A DNA stretch of 38,647 nt from Deltaproteobacteria bacterium (GTDB lineage Bacteria > Desulfobacterota_B > Binatia > UBA9968). Position 1 is the stretch's first letter, and every line of letters starts with the position of its first letter. The translations under genes were made by a program, and so were the position numbers. The stretch lies in assembly GCA_005879255.1 (NCBI GenBank), contig VBKY01000028.1, forward strand, positions 8,428 to 47,074, written 5' to 3'. Positions 15,653 to 24,299 of the stretch are shown piece by piece. The notes below the pieces were generated by a model, which had not been told where the DNA came from, did not search any database, and was given only the letters and a program-made list of their open reading frames with translations.

Positions 15653-16398
15653 ACACACAACAAAAAACCAAACAGGCGGCTACCGTTATTCTGCTTCGTC
15701 GCGCCGAGCCGAAAGGATTCGAAATCTACCTCACTCGGCGTCCCGAGAGCATGCCATTCCTCGGCGGCAAATACTGCTATCCGGGCGGTTCGATCAAAAA
15801 AGCAGATTTCGCCGCCGGGATGATCGATCGTTGCTTTGGTCTAGCGCCGGAGCAAGCGCGCAAAGTCATCGGCGCCCGGTTTAGTCCCGACGAAGCGATG
15901 GGTCTCTGGGTCGGCGCTGTTAGAGAGCTCTTCGAAGAGGTCGGCGTGCTACTTGCGGTAGAAGAATCCGGCTCTCCATTTGTCGTGGATCGGCAGCGCG
16001 CGGTCCGTCTCGCGCAAAAACACGTGGCGTTGCTACATAACTCGCTCAGTTTTCTATCGCTGCTAGAAAGCGAAAACGCTTACTGCGATCTATTGAGTTT
16101 AGCGTATTTTTCCCACTGGCAGACGCCGGCGCAAGCTTCCATCCGCTTCGACACGCGGTTTTTTCTCGCCGCGCTTCCCGGCGATCAAATTCCGCTCTCC
16201 ACTTCTGAGGAAGTCGCCCATAGTCTTTGGCTCACTCCCGACCACGCGCTCAAACTTTTTGACCGCGGCGATCTACCGATGATTTTTCCAACCTTCGCCT
16301 CGCTTCGCACCTTGGCCGACTTCGAGACGCTCGAGAGCGTGGTGAAAGAATTTTTTCCTATGCCCTCGCCGCAATCCGGGAAAACTTCTGCCGAGTAG
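15649..16398 (+). CDS. NUDIX hydrolase (NUDT19-like)
   Basis: The GTG start overlaps the NRDE stop (GTGA). The protein (249 residues) has a NUDIX box of the NUDT19/RP2p type, in which the conserved glycines and the helix are separated by an insertion: PGGSIKKAD near 50-57, then AVRELFEEVGVLL near 92-104. In this group the substrates are often CoA esters, but that is family knowledge, not a prediction here. VILLRRAEPKGFEIYLTRR and FLGGKYCYPGG in the N-terminus and SEEVAHSLWLTP in the middle fit. The NRDE and NUDIX genes together may form a small housekeeping or detoxification pair. The C-terminus is polar and probably disordered. Confidence 0.88.
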   Translation: MNTQQKTKQAATVILLRRAEPKGFEIYLTRRPESMPFLGGKYCYPGGSIKKADFAAGMIDRCFGLAPEQARKVIGARFSPDEAMGLWVGAVRELFEEVGVLLAVEESGSPFVVDRQRAVRLAQKHVALLHNSLSFLSLLESENAYCDLLSLAYFSHWQTPAQASIRFDTRFFLAALPGDQIPLSTSEEVAHSLWLTPDHALKLFDRGDLPMIFPTFASLRTLADFETLESVVKEFFPMPSPQSGKTSAE

Positions 16399-16495
16399 CA
16401 ATAAAGGACTGAATTCACATCCCGGCGACGAGTTCCTGCCGTGTGTGTTTGCGCAAAGCGCACTAAAATTATCTCATCGCCGGCTTGTTGCCGAA

Positions 16496-16513
16496 TGCAG
16501 TGGAATCACTGCA
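16496..16513. promoter_or_regulatory. Perfect 7-bp inverted repeat upstream of MFS gene
   Basis: TGCAGTG (16496-16502) and CACTGCA (16507-16513) are separated by 4 nt, about 115 nt before the MFS start. No T-tract follows, so it is more likely an operator than a terminator. The rest of 16399-16628 shows nothing else I can support. Confidence 0.3.
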
Positions 16514-16628
16514 AACTCAAAATCGCCAGATTGCTTTAAGCCGTCGCGTCGGTTACTTTGAATTTGGTTCACGCTTGTTGTCTCGCCGTGTGATTTTCCG
16601 GCTGCGATAATTTTGTCTAGAGCTCGTT

Positions 16629-17900
16629 ATGTTGCGTACTTGGTGCGGACGACTGTCCGATCTGTACTACGGCTGGCGTATGGTGGCCGTCGGCTCGATT
16701 CTCCGCATTCTCGGAGGAGGTCTCTATTTCTACGGCTTTTCTGTTTTCTTTTTGCCCTTGAGCCAAGATCTGGGATTGAACCGAGCAGCGACATCGTTGG
16801 TGTTTTCTTTGGCGCGTGCGCAAGGCGCCTTCGAAGGACCCATCGCGGGCTATTTCATGGACCGTCATGGTCCCCGCCCTCTAATGATCATGGCTCTCCT
16901 GATGACCGGGGTCGGCCACATGTTGCTCTCCGGCGTCAACAGCTACGTTACGCTTCTGCTTGTCTACATGGGCGTGGTTTCCCTCTCGTTTCACGCCGGA
17001 TTCATGGATGCGCCGATGTTGATCGCCAATACCTGGTTTATTCGCAATCGAACCATGGCCATGGCGATCATTAGTGGCTCCATCGGTATCGGTGGATTTA
17101 TTTTTACTCCGATATTATCGGCAGCGGTTCACGCGTTTGGCTGGCGCCAAGCGACGTTTGGCTGTGGTGTCGCTTTTCTCGTTATTGGCATACCGCTGGC
17201 TTTCCTGGTTCGTCGTTCACCGGAAAGCATGGGACTGCTACCCGACGGCGATCCGGTTATCGCCGAGCACACCTTCCGTCATGACGATCAAACGCGGTCG
17301 GATGAAGAGATCAACTTTTCACTCGCTCGGGCATTACGCACATCATCCTTTTGGTTCTTGACCTGTGCGACCGCGATACGCGTCATCATTCTCAGCGCGA
17401 TCAATGTGCACTATATAGCTCTCATGGTTTGGAAAGGATTGGACCAACAGCGGGCGGCCGTTTTCCTCGCAGCACAAGCATTCATGGCAGTTCCCTCTCA
17501 CCTTTTGTTCGGTTGGATCGGCGATCGTCTCAATAAGCCGAGGCTGATGGCCGCTTGCATGCTTCTAGCGACGTTATCGATGATTCTGCTGCTGCAGGCT
17601 AAAGGTGAGCTTGCGATCTTACTATTTACCGCACTTTTCAGCGTGGTGGAGTCCACTTTTCCAGTTAACTGGTCCACAGTCGGAGAATATTTTGGGCGAA
17701 GAAACTTTGCCAAGATCCGCGGCTCGATGAGCTTTGTGTCCACCTGGGGCAGCGTCTTCGGTCCGGTGATCGCCGGCGCGATTTATGACCACACGCGGAG
17801 CTACGAAATCCTGATTTGGTCCTCGGCGGCTTTATTACTGGTCGCGAGCCTACTTTACGCGCTGGTGAAGAAACCAGCCCACGCCATGGTTAAAGCTTAG
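16629..17900 (+). CDS. Major facilitator superfamily transporter
   Basis: MFS transporter of 423 residues with about 12 membrane helices. The first begins near YYGWRMVAVGSILRILGGG, the typical N-terminus of monocarboxylate/oxalate-antiporter-like MFS proteins. Motif A appears as GYFMDRHGPRPLM between helices 2 and 3 and is repeated as GWIGDRLNKPRLM between helices 8 and 9. Acidic and polar residues in the central loop (DGDPVIAEHTFRHDDQTRSD) mark the cytoplasmic link. The substrate is unknown; organic acids are likeliest by family. No strong ribosome site precedes the ATG at 16629. It overlaps the convergent binding-protein gene by 4 nt. Confidence 0.9.
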   Translation: MLRTWCGRLSDLYYGWRMVAVGSILRILGGGLYFYGFSVFFLPLSQDLGLNRAATSLVFSLARAQGAFEGPIAGYFMDRHGPRPLMIMALLMTGVGHMLLSGVNSYVTLLLVYMGVVSLSFHAGFMDAPMLIANTWFIRNRTMAMAIISGSIGIGGFIFTPILSAAVHAFGWRQATFGCGVAFLVIGIPLAFLVRRSPESMGLLPDGDPVIAEHTFRHDDQTRSDEEINFSLARALRTSSFWFLTCATAIRVIILSAINVHYIALMVWKGLDQQRAAVFLAAQAFMAVPSHLLFGWIGDRLNKPRLMAACMLLATLSMILLLQAKGELAILLFTALFSVVESTFPVNWSTVGEYFGRRNFAKIRGSMSFVSTWGSVFGPVIAGAIYDHTRSYEILIWSSAALLLVASLLYALVKKPAHAMVKA

Positions 17901-18823
17901 GCATCCCACAGCTCACGAAACTCGATCGCGACCACGTTTGCGTACGGCACGGGGCCACTCAGGTGTCCCACGGATTGAGCAAAGCGATTCATTTTTGCCA
18001 CTGCTTCTTCACTGATCACCGGATTGTAAAACGGCACATCGCGCTCTACGACTCTGGCGATCAATTCCGAGGCGTCTTTTGGAAATTTGCGCCTACCGAC
18101 GTCTTGGGCCAAGGACGGATCCTTGCGTAGAGCTTTTTGCGCTTTCACAATCGCCCGCACCGCGGCGGCGATCGCTTCGGGCTCGCGCTCGACAAAGTTA
18201 TCCGTCGTCGCCATTCCTGCAAAGGTGAAATAGCGCACTTCGCCGGGATCATCGCCGCGCCGCACGTCGACCAAGATTTTTCCCGCGCCGCGGCTGACGG
18301 CAGTTTCCCCGCCCATGGCGTTCGCCCAAAAGCCGTCGATCTGACCGGCTTCGAGAGCACGCGCGGCAAACACGCCGAAGGAAACATCGCGCGACTTGGC
18401 GCCGGGCAACTCGACGATCTGTAAGTCGTGCGAAGGGTCAATGCCGGCGCCGATCAGCATTTGCCTGAGCGCCAGATCGGGCCCTTCAGCTGCGCTGAGA
18501 CGAAGTCCCCTGATGGCCTTGATGTCGCCGCGCTTCGCTGTTAGATCGGCTCTCACCACAAGCAGCCATGGTGTTCCTTGCGACAGCGCAACAACGATCT
18601 TGGCCCCTCTCCAGTCGGGAAATTCCGTTAACACATCATGCACCGATCCGGCGACCATCGCGTCGGCGCTGCCGTCGCGCAGCGCTTTGGTTGCGCCAAG
18701 CATGGCGACCAGCTCGATGCGCGCATCCAACCCTTCTGCTTTAAAGAAACCCAGCTCGTCCGCGGCGAGAGCGGGAAAACAGGTGTTGCTGATAAGATCG
18801 ACGGCGGCGATACGTAATTGCAC
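17897..18823 (-). CDS. Leaderless NMT1/SsuA-like substrate-binding protein
   Basis: This periplasmic-binding-fold protein (308 residues) resembles ABC substrate-binding proteins of the NitT/TauT/NMT1 type (VQLRIAAVDLISNTCFPAL at the start, LGFFKAEGL, ALRDGSADAMVAGSVHDVL). It has no signal peptide: the mature-type fold begins within the first residues, so it may act in the cytoplasm or be a sensor-like or enzymatic derivative. The start is the GTG at 18823, with GGAGG 5 nt upstream; the TTG at 18835 lies in that site. No permease or ATPase lies nearby. It converges on the MFS gene (4-nt overlap). Its start is 134 nt from the racemase-like gene, so the two are divergent. Confidence 0.75.
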   Translation of the reverse strand: MQLRIAAVDLISNTCFPALAADELGFFKAEGLDARIELVAMLGATKALRDGSADAMVAGSVHDVLTEFPDWRGAKIVVALSQGTPWLLVVRADLTAKRGDIKAIRGLRLSAAEGPDLALRQMLIGAGIDPSHDLQIVELPGAKSRDVSFGVFAARALEAGQIDGFWANAMGGETAVSRGAGKILVDVRRGDDPGEVRYFTFAGMATTDNFVEREPEAIAAAVRAIVKAQKALRKDPSLAQDVGRRKFPKDASELIARVVERDVPFYNPVISEEAVAKMNRFAQSVGHLSGPVPYANVVAIEFRELWDA

Positions 18824-18956
18824 TATTTCCTCCAACTAAGAGAAGTGAAATTCGACTATGCGGAATTCGCTATCGTAGGTCAAACTCGCAGAGCTCAAAT
18901 GGCTAGTGAAAAGCTCCCCTTCATGTTATAGGCGGAGCGTCACGAAGGAGGAACAA

Positions 18957-19682
18957 ATGGAATCCACCCGCGCAGTTCACATCGGCATTCTGTCGCCGGC
19001 GACTCCCAATCGGCCGCATTTTAAGTCACTGCAAAACATCTTGCCGCCGGGCGTTTCGATTGCTCACGAAGGCCTCGGTTTGCTCGGCGAGTCCTACCAG
19101 GATCTTGCCGGTAAGGAGAATGTAATTATCGATCGCGCGCGCGAGTTGGTCAGAGAGCATAAAGTCGAAGGTCTGATGCTCACCGGCGGATTCGTGACGC
19201 TATTCAACCCCGGTATAGAAGCGAAAGTCGCCAACGCGATCGGATTGCCTGTCGTAAGCGCGATAGCGTCAGCCGTCGCCGCTCTCACGGCATTCGGCGC
19301 TAAATCAGCACTGCTCATGACGCCTTTCGATCGGACGTCGAATGAAAGCATTAAAACCCATGTCGATAAACTTGGCTTCACTGTGCACCTCGGTCCATCG
19401 TTCGACAACCGCATACCCGGCACGTCTTTGAATCTAAGCTCGGATCACCTTTTTGATTTAGTTGCAGAAACATTCGGCAAAAGTCCGGCGCAAGCAATCT
19501 ATTTCCAAGGCGCAACCATGGACCCGCTGCCGATCATCCAACGGATTGAAGACGCCTTGAATGTTCCAGTCATCACCAGCAACTCGGCGATGATTTGGAA
19601 TCTGCTATCGAAGCTGGGATTGAAGTATTCCGTGAAGGGCTATGGCAGATTGCTGGCGGAGTGGCCAACATCCATCTCTTGA
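18957..19682 (+). CDS. Asp/Glu racemase superfamily protein lacking the catalytic cysteines
   Basis: This 241-residue protein resembles the arylmalonate decarboxylase / maleate cis-trans isomerase branch of the Asp/Glu racemase superfamily (HIGILSPATPNRPHF start, GLMLTGGFVTLFNPG, AKSALLMTPFDRTSNESI, ITSNSAMIWNLLSKLGL near the end). The superfamily uses one or two cysteines as acid/base residues. I read the whole protein and it contains no cysteine: the positions near GLMLTGG and YFQGATMD carry Thr, Gly or Ala. It is therefore either inactive or uses different chemistry. The ATG at 18957 has AGGAGG 5 nt upstream. The neighbouring divergent binding protein may serve the same substrate class. 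Confidence 0.8.
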   Translation: MESTRAVHIGILSPATPNRPHFKSLQNILPPGVSIAHEGLGLLGESYQDLAGKENVIIDRARELVREHKVEGLMLTGGFVTLFNPGIEAKVANAIGLPVVSAIASAVAALTAFGAKSALLMTPFDRTSNESIKTHVDKLGFTVHLGPSFDNRIPGTSLNLSSDHLFDLVAETFGKSPAQAIYFQGATMDPLPIIQRIEDALNVPVITSNSAMIWNLLSKLGLKYSVKGYGRLLAEWPTSIS

Positions 19683-19700
19683 CGCGCCCGCCGCCGCATC

Positions 19701-20888
19701 TCACCGCCATCTCCCTCGAGGACGTCTGCCGCCGAAAGCCGGCGGCGGGTTGCTATCGAGCAGGCGGGTGTATGAGTAATCGAAGGCATCGAGCTTTACA
19801 CGGGGAATTTTTTGGCCGATGAAGTGTTCGATAGCCGCGACTTCGCGGACGTCTTCGCCGGTCATGATCGTGAAGGCGTCCCCTACGCTTTGCGCGCGGC
19901 CCGTCCTGCCGATGCGGTGCACGTAATCCTCGGGATGGTGCGGCACGTCGAAATTGATGACGTGGCTGATCTGCTCCACGTCAATGCCGCGCGCGGCAAT
20001 GTCCGTAGCCACCATCACCTCGTAACGGCCGTCGCGAAAACCGCTCAAGGCTTTTTCCCGTTCGCGCTGCGTGCGGTTGGAGTGAAGCACGGCAACGGCC
20101 CGACCTTGCTGATGCAGCTTGCGCGCGACCCGGTCGGCGCCGTGCTTGGTGCGGCAAAAAATCAACACCTGATCGAAGTCGGTGCGTTTCAGAAGCTCCT
20201 CCAACAGGACTTCCTTCTGATCGCTGGCCACTGGATATAAGGCGTGAGTCACGGTCTCGGCGGCCGAGCGGCGCAGACCGATCTCGACGGTCTCGGGATG
20301 GCGCAACGCAAATTTACACAGCTGCTCTATCTCGGGCGGAATCGTGGCGGAAAAGAGCATGGTCTGGCGCGCACGCGGACAGCGCTCGATGATCCGTCGC
20401 ACGTCGGGCATGAAACCCATATCGAGCATACGATCCGCTTCGTCCAGCACGAGAATCTCGATTTGATTCAGCTTGACCATGCCGCGCTTTATCTGATCCA
20501 GTAAACGCCCAGGCGTCGCCACCAGAATATCCACGCCTTGACGCAAAACCTGGTCTTGCCGCCCGTAACCCGTGCCACCAAATACGACGGCGGTGCGCAG
20601 GTTGGTGAAGCGGCCATAATCGTGGATCGCGGTTTCGACCTGAGCGGCCAATTCGCGCGTCGGTTCGAGCACGAGCGCTCGCAAAGCGCCGCGCTGCTCC
20701 AAGCGGGAGAGAATCGGTAGAGCGAAGGCAGCGGTCTTGCCTGTACCCGTCTGCGCGCAGCCGATCAGGTCACGCCCGGCCATCAAGAGCGGAATAGCAC
20801 GGAGCTGAATCGGAGTTGGATCGGTGTAGCCCGCGGCGGTGACGCCTTCGAGCACCTTCGGAGAAAGGCCTAGTTTTGAGAATGGCAT
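19701..20888 (-). CDS. DEAD-box RNA helicase (RhlE-like)
   Basis: DEAD-box ATP-dependent RNA helicase, 395 residues. The Q motif is PTPIQLRAIP, motif I AQTGTGKT, motif Ia PTRELAAQ, motif Ib TPGRLLD, motif II VLDEADRMLDMGF and motif III FSATIP. Later come VATDIAARGIDV and HRIGRTGRA (motifs V and VI). The C-terminal tail is short and Arg-rich (PPPAFGGRRPRGRWR), as in RhlE types, which unwind RNA during ribosome assembly or turnover. It stands alone: its 3' end faces the racemase-like gene, 18 nt apart, and no operon partner is evident. Confidence 0.95.
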   Translation of the reverse strand: MPFSKLGLSPKVLEGVTAAGYTDPTPIQLRAIPLLMAGRDLIGCAQTGTGKTAAFALPILSRLEQRGALRALVLEPTRELAAQVETAIHDYGRFTNLRTAVVFGGTGYGRQDQVLRQGVDILVATPGRLLDQIKRGMVKLNQIEILVLDEADRMLDMGFMPDVRRIIERCPRARQTMLFSATIPPEIEQLCKFALRHPETVEIGLRRSAAETVTHALYPVASDQKEVLLEELLKRTDFDQVLIFCRTKHGADRVARKLHQQGRAVAVLHSNRTQREREKALSGFRDGRYEVMVATDIAARGIDVEQISHVINFDVPHHPEDYVHRIGRTGRAQSVGDAFTIMTGEDVREVAAIEHFIGQKIPRVKLDAFDYSYTRLLDSNPPPAFGGRRPRGRWR

Positions 20889-21167
20889 GGTCCCTTTATA
20901 ATCATGTCAGCGATTTGCTGTCTACCAGCGGAATTTTGAACGCTAACGAAACGACAACTGTTCTCCGCTCCCGACTAAACAGTATTCATCTCTCTTTCTT
21001 TCAGGTCCAAGACAGATCGGTCTTGCATGATATCCAATCCGATCGTGCAGGAGAATTCATACAAGAAAAGATCATGCAACGACAGGTCTTCGACAAAACC
21101 AAAGTAAAATCCACTCTGGCACATGTCTTGCCCATCCATAAGCATTATTTTTCCTTGGAGGTGTCGG

Positions 21168-21551
21168 ATGCGCATTGTAAAGTTTACCGCTCCCATCTTT
21201 CTCGCAGCTGTCCTTTCTCTAGTAACCTTCGTGCCGGAAACGGGACATGCACAGGAACCTTCGAGCGGACCGGCGGCCAGCGTCGATGATGGACAACTCA
21301 AATCGTTTGCCAAAGTCTATGTTCAAGTCGAGAAGATCCGTGAGACGTACGGTCCCCAACTAAAAGAGACGCAGGATCCCCAGAAAAGCATCGAAATCCA
21401 GAAGGAAGCGAAGTCCAAAATTGACAACGCGCTCGCAAAAGAAGGCCTGACCATTGAGTCTTACAGCCAGACAGTCCAGAAAGTGAATAGCAACGACGAG
21501 CTTCGTAAAAAGGCTATCGAGATGATCGACAACGAACGGACAAAACCTTAG
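21168..21551 (+). CDS. DUF4168 domain secreted protein
   Basis: A 127-residue protein with a Sec signal peptide (MRIVKFTAPIFLAAVLSLV, likely cut after GHA) and a DUF4168-type helical domain (LKSFAKVYVQVEKIRETYG, KIDNALAKEGLTIESYSQ, SNDELRKKAIEMID). Members are small periplasmic helical proteins of unknown function. The ATG at 21168 follows GGAGGT at 5 nt; the upstream in-frame start at 21123 would disrupt the signal peptide. About 280 nt separate it from the divergent helicase gene, and I see no other gene there. Confidence 0.8.
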   Translation: MRIVKFTAPIFLAAVLSLVTFVPETGHAQEPSSGPAASVDDGQLKSFAKVYVQVEKIRETYGPQLKETQDPQKSIEIQKEAKSKIDNALAKEGLTIESYSQTVQKVNSNDELRKKAIEMIDNERTKP

Positions 21552-21697
21552 TGCGGGCATGCTGGCCAGTCGTCGGGGACCGCAATCAGTTAACAAGGCC
21601 GGGCGGATACAATGGCACCGCAGTGCCAGGCTTCTCGTTCGCTAATTCACCGGCCTAGTACGGGTAAGAGTAATAAGAGTAAGTAGTCCTGGCTCGC

Positions 21698-21726
21698 AAT
21701 GTCATTCTGAGCCGCGGGCGAAGAAT
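21698..21726. repeat. REP-like palindromic element (ATTCTGAGC / GCGAAGAAT)
   Basis: ATTCTGAGC (21704-21712) and GCGAAGAAT (21718-21726) form an imperfect hairpin preceded by AATGTC. This closely resembles the widespread intergenic repeat that reads CATTCTGAGC...GCGAAGAAT in many bacterial genomes (from memory, not searched). It lies between the convergent DUF4168 and Uup genes, the usual place for REP-like elements. Confidence 0.5.
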
Positions 21727-21758
21727 TTTCACTTCGGGTGCGGACTTGTACCAGGATG

Positions 21759-23669
21759 CTAGCTCTTCGCCGCCCCCGCGACGGATTCTAAAATTTGCCA
21801 CCGCTGATAGCAGGCTTCGAGCTCGCGTTTGACCGTTTCCAGCCGCTCCATAGTCGTGGCGATTCTATCGCTCGGTCGGCGGTAGAAATCGGCTTCGCCC
21901 ATGAGTTTGTGAAGTTCGGCCTGCTCAGCCTCTAACGCTTCGATCCTGTCCGGCAAAGTCTCGCGCTCGCGTTGCTCCTTGAACGTGAGTTTGCGTGGCT
22001 CGTCATTCAGTCCCTTCAAAGCAGCGGCCCGGGGAGTTTCTCTGGTGCCTCTTTGCGGCTCGGCGGAAGGCGCGGGAATGGAGCGCTGATAGCGTTCCCA
22101 ATCTTCATAGCCGCCCGCATATTCGCCGAACTTGCCGTTCCCTTCGAAGACCAGAGTGCTGGTGACGACATTGTCGAGAAAAGTCCGGTCATGGCTCACG
22201 AGCAACAGCGTTCCATCGTAATCGGCCAATAGATCTTCGAGTAATTCGAGTGTATCGACGTCGAGATCGTTAGTCGGCTCGTCCAAGACAATCATGTTGG
22301 CAGACCGGGTAAAGATTTTGGCCAGCAACAGCCGATTCCGCTCACCACCGGACAACGCCTTCACGGGAGAGTCGATGCGCTCAGGAGCAAATAAAAAATC
22401 CTTGAGATAGCCAATCACATGGCGCGCACGACCCTTGACTGTTACGTAATCCGAATCGCTCATGTTTTCGCGCGCGGTTTTCTCTGGATCGAGCATACGG
22501 CGGTGCTGGTCGAAGTAGGCCACGTGTAACCGCGTGCCCAACACCACTTCACCGGAAGTCGGTTGCAGTTCGCCTAAGATCAGTTTGAGCAGCGTGCTCT
22601 TGCCGGAACCGTTCGGGCCGAGGATGCCGACTCGCTCGCCGCGAAGAATTCGGGTGGAGCAATCGTGAATGATCCAATGTTCGGCGTAACGAAAACTGAC
22701 CCGGCGCACATCCACGACTAACTTACCGGACGCATTCCCGGCATCGATGCCGAAGCGCGCCTTGCCCCGTGCTTCCAATCGTTGAGCTTTGTCACGGCGC
22801 AGCGCCTGCAGCGCTCTTACCCTGCCTTCGTTTCGTGTCCGTCTGGCTTTGATCCCCTGGCGAATCCATGCCTCCTCTTCGGCGAGTTTCTTGTCGAATT
22901 TGGCGAATGCTCGTTCTTCGATTTCGAGCAACTCCTCTTTCTTGCGCAGATACGCATCGAGATTGCCGGGAAAAGACGTCAACTTGCCACGATCCAGCTC
23001 GACGAGGCGGGTCGCGAGGCGACGCACAAAAGTGCGGTCATGGGTGATAAAGATCAACGCTCCCTGATACGTGAGCAGATAGCTTTCGAGCCATGTAATG
23101 GCGTTGATATCGAGATGGTTGGTCGGCTCGTCGAGCAACAAAAGATCCGGCTCACAGACCAGGGCCCGCGCCAGCATGACCTGTCGGCGGATACCACCGG
23201 AACAATCGGATAAGCGCTTGTCTCCAGGCAAGCTCAAGCGGGTCAACACAGTCTCGACTTTTTGGTTTATGTTCCATCCGCCAAGAGTCTCGATGCGCGC
23301 TTGCAATTGCCCCAAGCCATTTAATGTTTCGCGGTCGGGCACGTTAGCTCGCTGGCTCATCTGGTGGTATTCGGTCAACAGACGGCCCAGCTCTCCCAAT
23401 CCGCAGGCAACGACTTCGAATATCGTTTGGTCGGTGTCCGGCGGGACTTCCTGCTCGAGATGGGCAATGCGCAGCGTATCCATGCGCCATATTTCGCCCT
23501 CGTCCGGTGCCACCGCTCCGGTGACGACTCGCAGCAAAGTCGTCTTGCCGGCGCCGTTCCGGCCCACCAAGCAGACCCGCTCACCGGCATCGATCTGAAA
23601 GTCGACACGAGCGAGCAAAGGAATATGCCCGTAGGCAAGCGAAATATCTTCAAGACGAAGCAAAGGCAT
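21759..23669 (-). CDS. uup: ABC-F ATPase Uup
   Basis: This soluble ABC-F protein of 636 residues has two ABC domains. The first has Walker A GRNGAGKTT and Walker B LLLDEPTNHLDI with a signature region CSGGIRRQ. The second has GPNGSGKST, LSGGERNRLLL and IVLDEPTNDLDV. Between them is the charged linker EELLEIEERAFAKFDKKLAE..., and the C-terminal coiled-coil domain (KEQRERETLPDRIEALEAEQAEL) is typical of Uup, whose E. coli namesake is tied to precise excision of transposons and to ribosome function. I chose the ATG at 23669, which begins directly at LLRLEDISLAYG; the 18 extra codons to 23723 are not protein-like. The upstream ribosome site is weak. Confidence 0.9.
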   Translation of the reverse strand: MPLLRLEDISLAYGHIPLLARVDFQIDAGERVCLVGRNGAGKTTLLRVVTGAVAPDEGEIWRMDTLRIAHLEQEVPPDTDQTIFEVVACGLGELGRLLTEYHQMSQRANVPDRETLNGLGQLQARIETLGGWNINQKVETVLTRLSLPGDKRLSDCSGGIRRQVMLARALVCEPDLLLLDEPTNHLDINAITWLESYLLTYQGALIFITHDRTFVRRLATRLVELDRGKLTSFPGNLDAYLRKKEELLEIEERAFAKFDKKLAEEEAWIRQGIKARRTRNEGRVRALQALRRDKAQRLEARGKARFGIDAGNASGKLVVDVRRVSFRYAEHWIIHDCSTRILRGERVGILGPNGSGKSTLLKLILGELQPTSGEVVLGTRLHVAYFDQHRRMLDPEKTARENMSDSDYVTVKGRARHVIGYLKDFLFAPERIDSPVKALSGGERNRLLLAKIFTRSANMIVLDEPTNDLDVDTLELLEDLLADYDGTLLLVSHDRTFLDNVVTSTLVFEGNGKFGEYAGGYEDWERYQRSIPAPSAEPQRGTRETPRAAALKGLNDEPRKLTFKEQRERETLPDRIEALEAEQAELHKLMGEADFYRRPSDRIATTMERLETVKRELEACYQRWQILESVAGAAKS

Positions 23670-23748
23670 GAGTGGCGACTTACAAAGTGAGCGGTGTATC
23701 TCAGCCCATGGTGGTCCAAACAAAATTGTGACGGGAATATGTAGATGT

Positions 23749-24072
23749 TTACTTCATAAACGCCGCGGCCAGCGCAAGCACCGCTAACGTGCCGACGGCG
23801 ATCAGAGCTACGATAACGACCTGTAGTCTTTTCTGTACTCTTTCCAGAAGCGAATGGACGAGTTTGATTTCCGCATCGACGGTTTCATTCAGCGTCACTT
23901 GAATTTCCATCGCCCGCTCGAGCGCCTCGAGGCGCGATTCCGCAGCGTCCGGTCGCGCCTCGGTTAAGCGCTTGCGCAGATTATTTGCCGCGGCAGCGCT
24001 GCCCACAATTAATGCTCGTAGCTTGTCAATGAGCTGTCTCATCGGCGAATCTGGCCCAGACAGCCCTATCAT
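23749..24072 (-). CDS. Small tail-anchored membrane protein
   Basis: This 107-residue protein has a helical, coiled-coil-prone middle (EARPDAAESRLEALERAMEI, LVHSLLERVQKRL) and a C-terminal membrane segment, VIVALIAVGTLAVLALAAAF, so it is anchored by its tail with the bulk in the cytoplasm. I do not recognise a family. The ATG at 24072 is one choice; an internal ATG at 24042 (MRQLIDKL) is a plausible alternative because nothing upstream of it looks conserved. The gene is 80 nt upstream of uup on the same strand and may be its operon partner. Confidence 0.55.
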   Translation of the reverse strand: MIGLSGPDSPMRQLIDKLRALIVGSAAAANNLRKRLTEARPDAAESRLEALERAMEIQVTLNETVDAEIKLVHSLLERVQKRLQVVIVALIAVGTLAVLALAAAFMK

Positions 24073-24195
24073 ACCCAACTTTCAAACGGCGACAAGACTA
24101 AGGATCTGGCAGGCCGCGGTCGTTAACACCGCAGACACGGAAAGTAACCTACATTGAGTGCTGGTTGCTATGCGAGTGATAATCACGGGGACAAA

Positions 24196-24239
24196 CGCCT
24201 GCCTGCGACAGTGCCTGTGTGGCCCATCGCAGGCAGGCG
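24196..24239. repeat. Perfect 13-bp inverted repeat (hairpin element)
   Basis: CGCCTGCCTGCGA (24196-24208) is perfectly complementary to TCGCAGGCAGGCG (24227-24239) across an 18-nt loop. It is by far the strongest hairpin in the window. No T-tract follows on either strand. It lies in the 227-bp gap between the htrA and small membrane-protein genes. It looks like a REP or miniature-element hairpin, or a Rho-dependent terminator structure. Confidence 0.6.
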
Positions 24240-24299
24240 AACGAACTTCAACGAACGACGCTATTACATTGCGTAATAACGTTGGGATAAAACCGTCGC

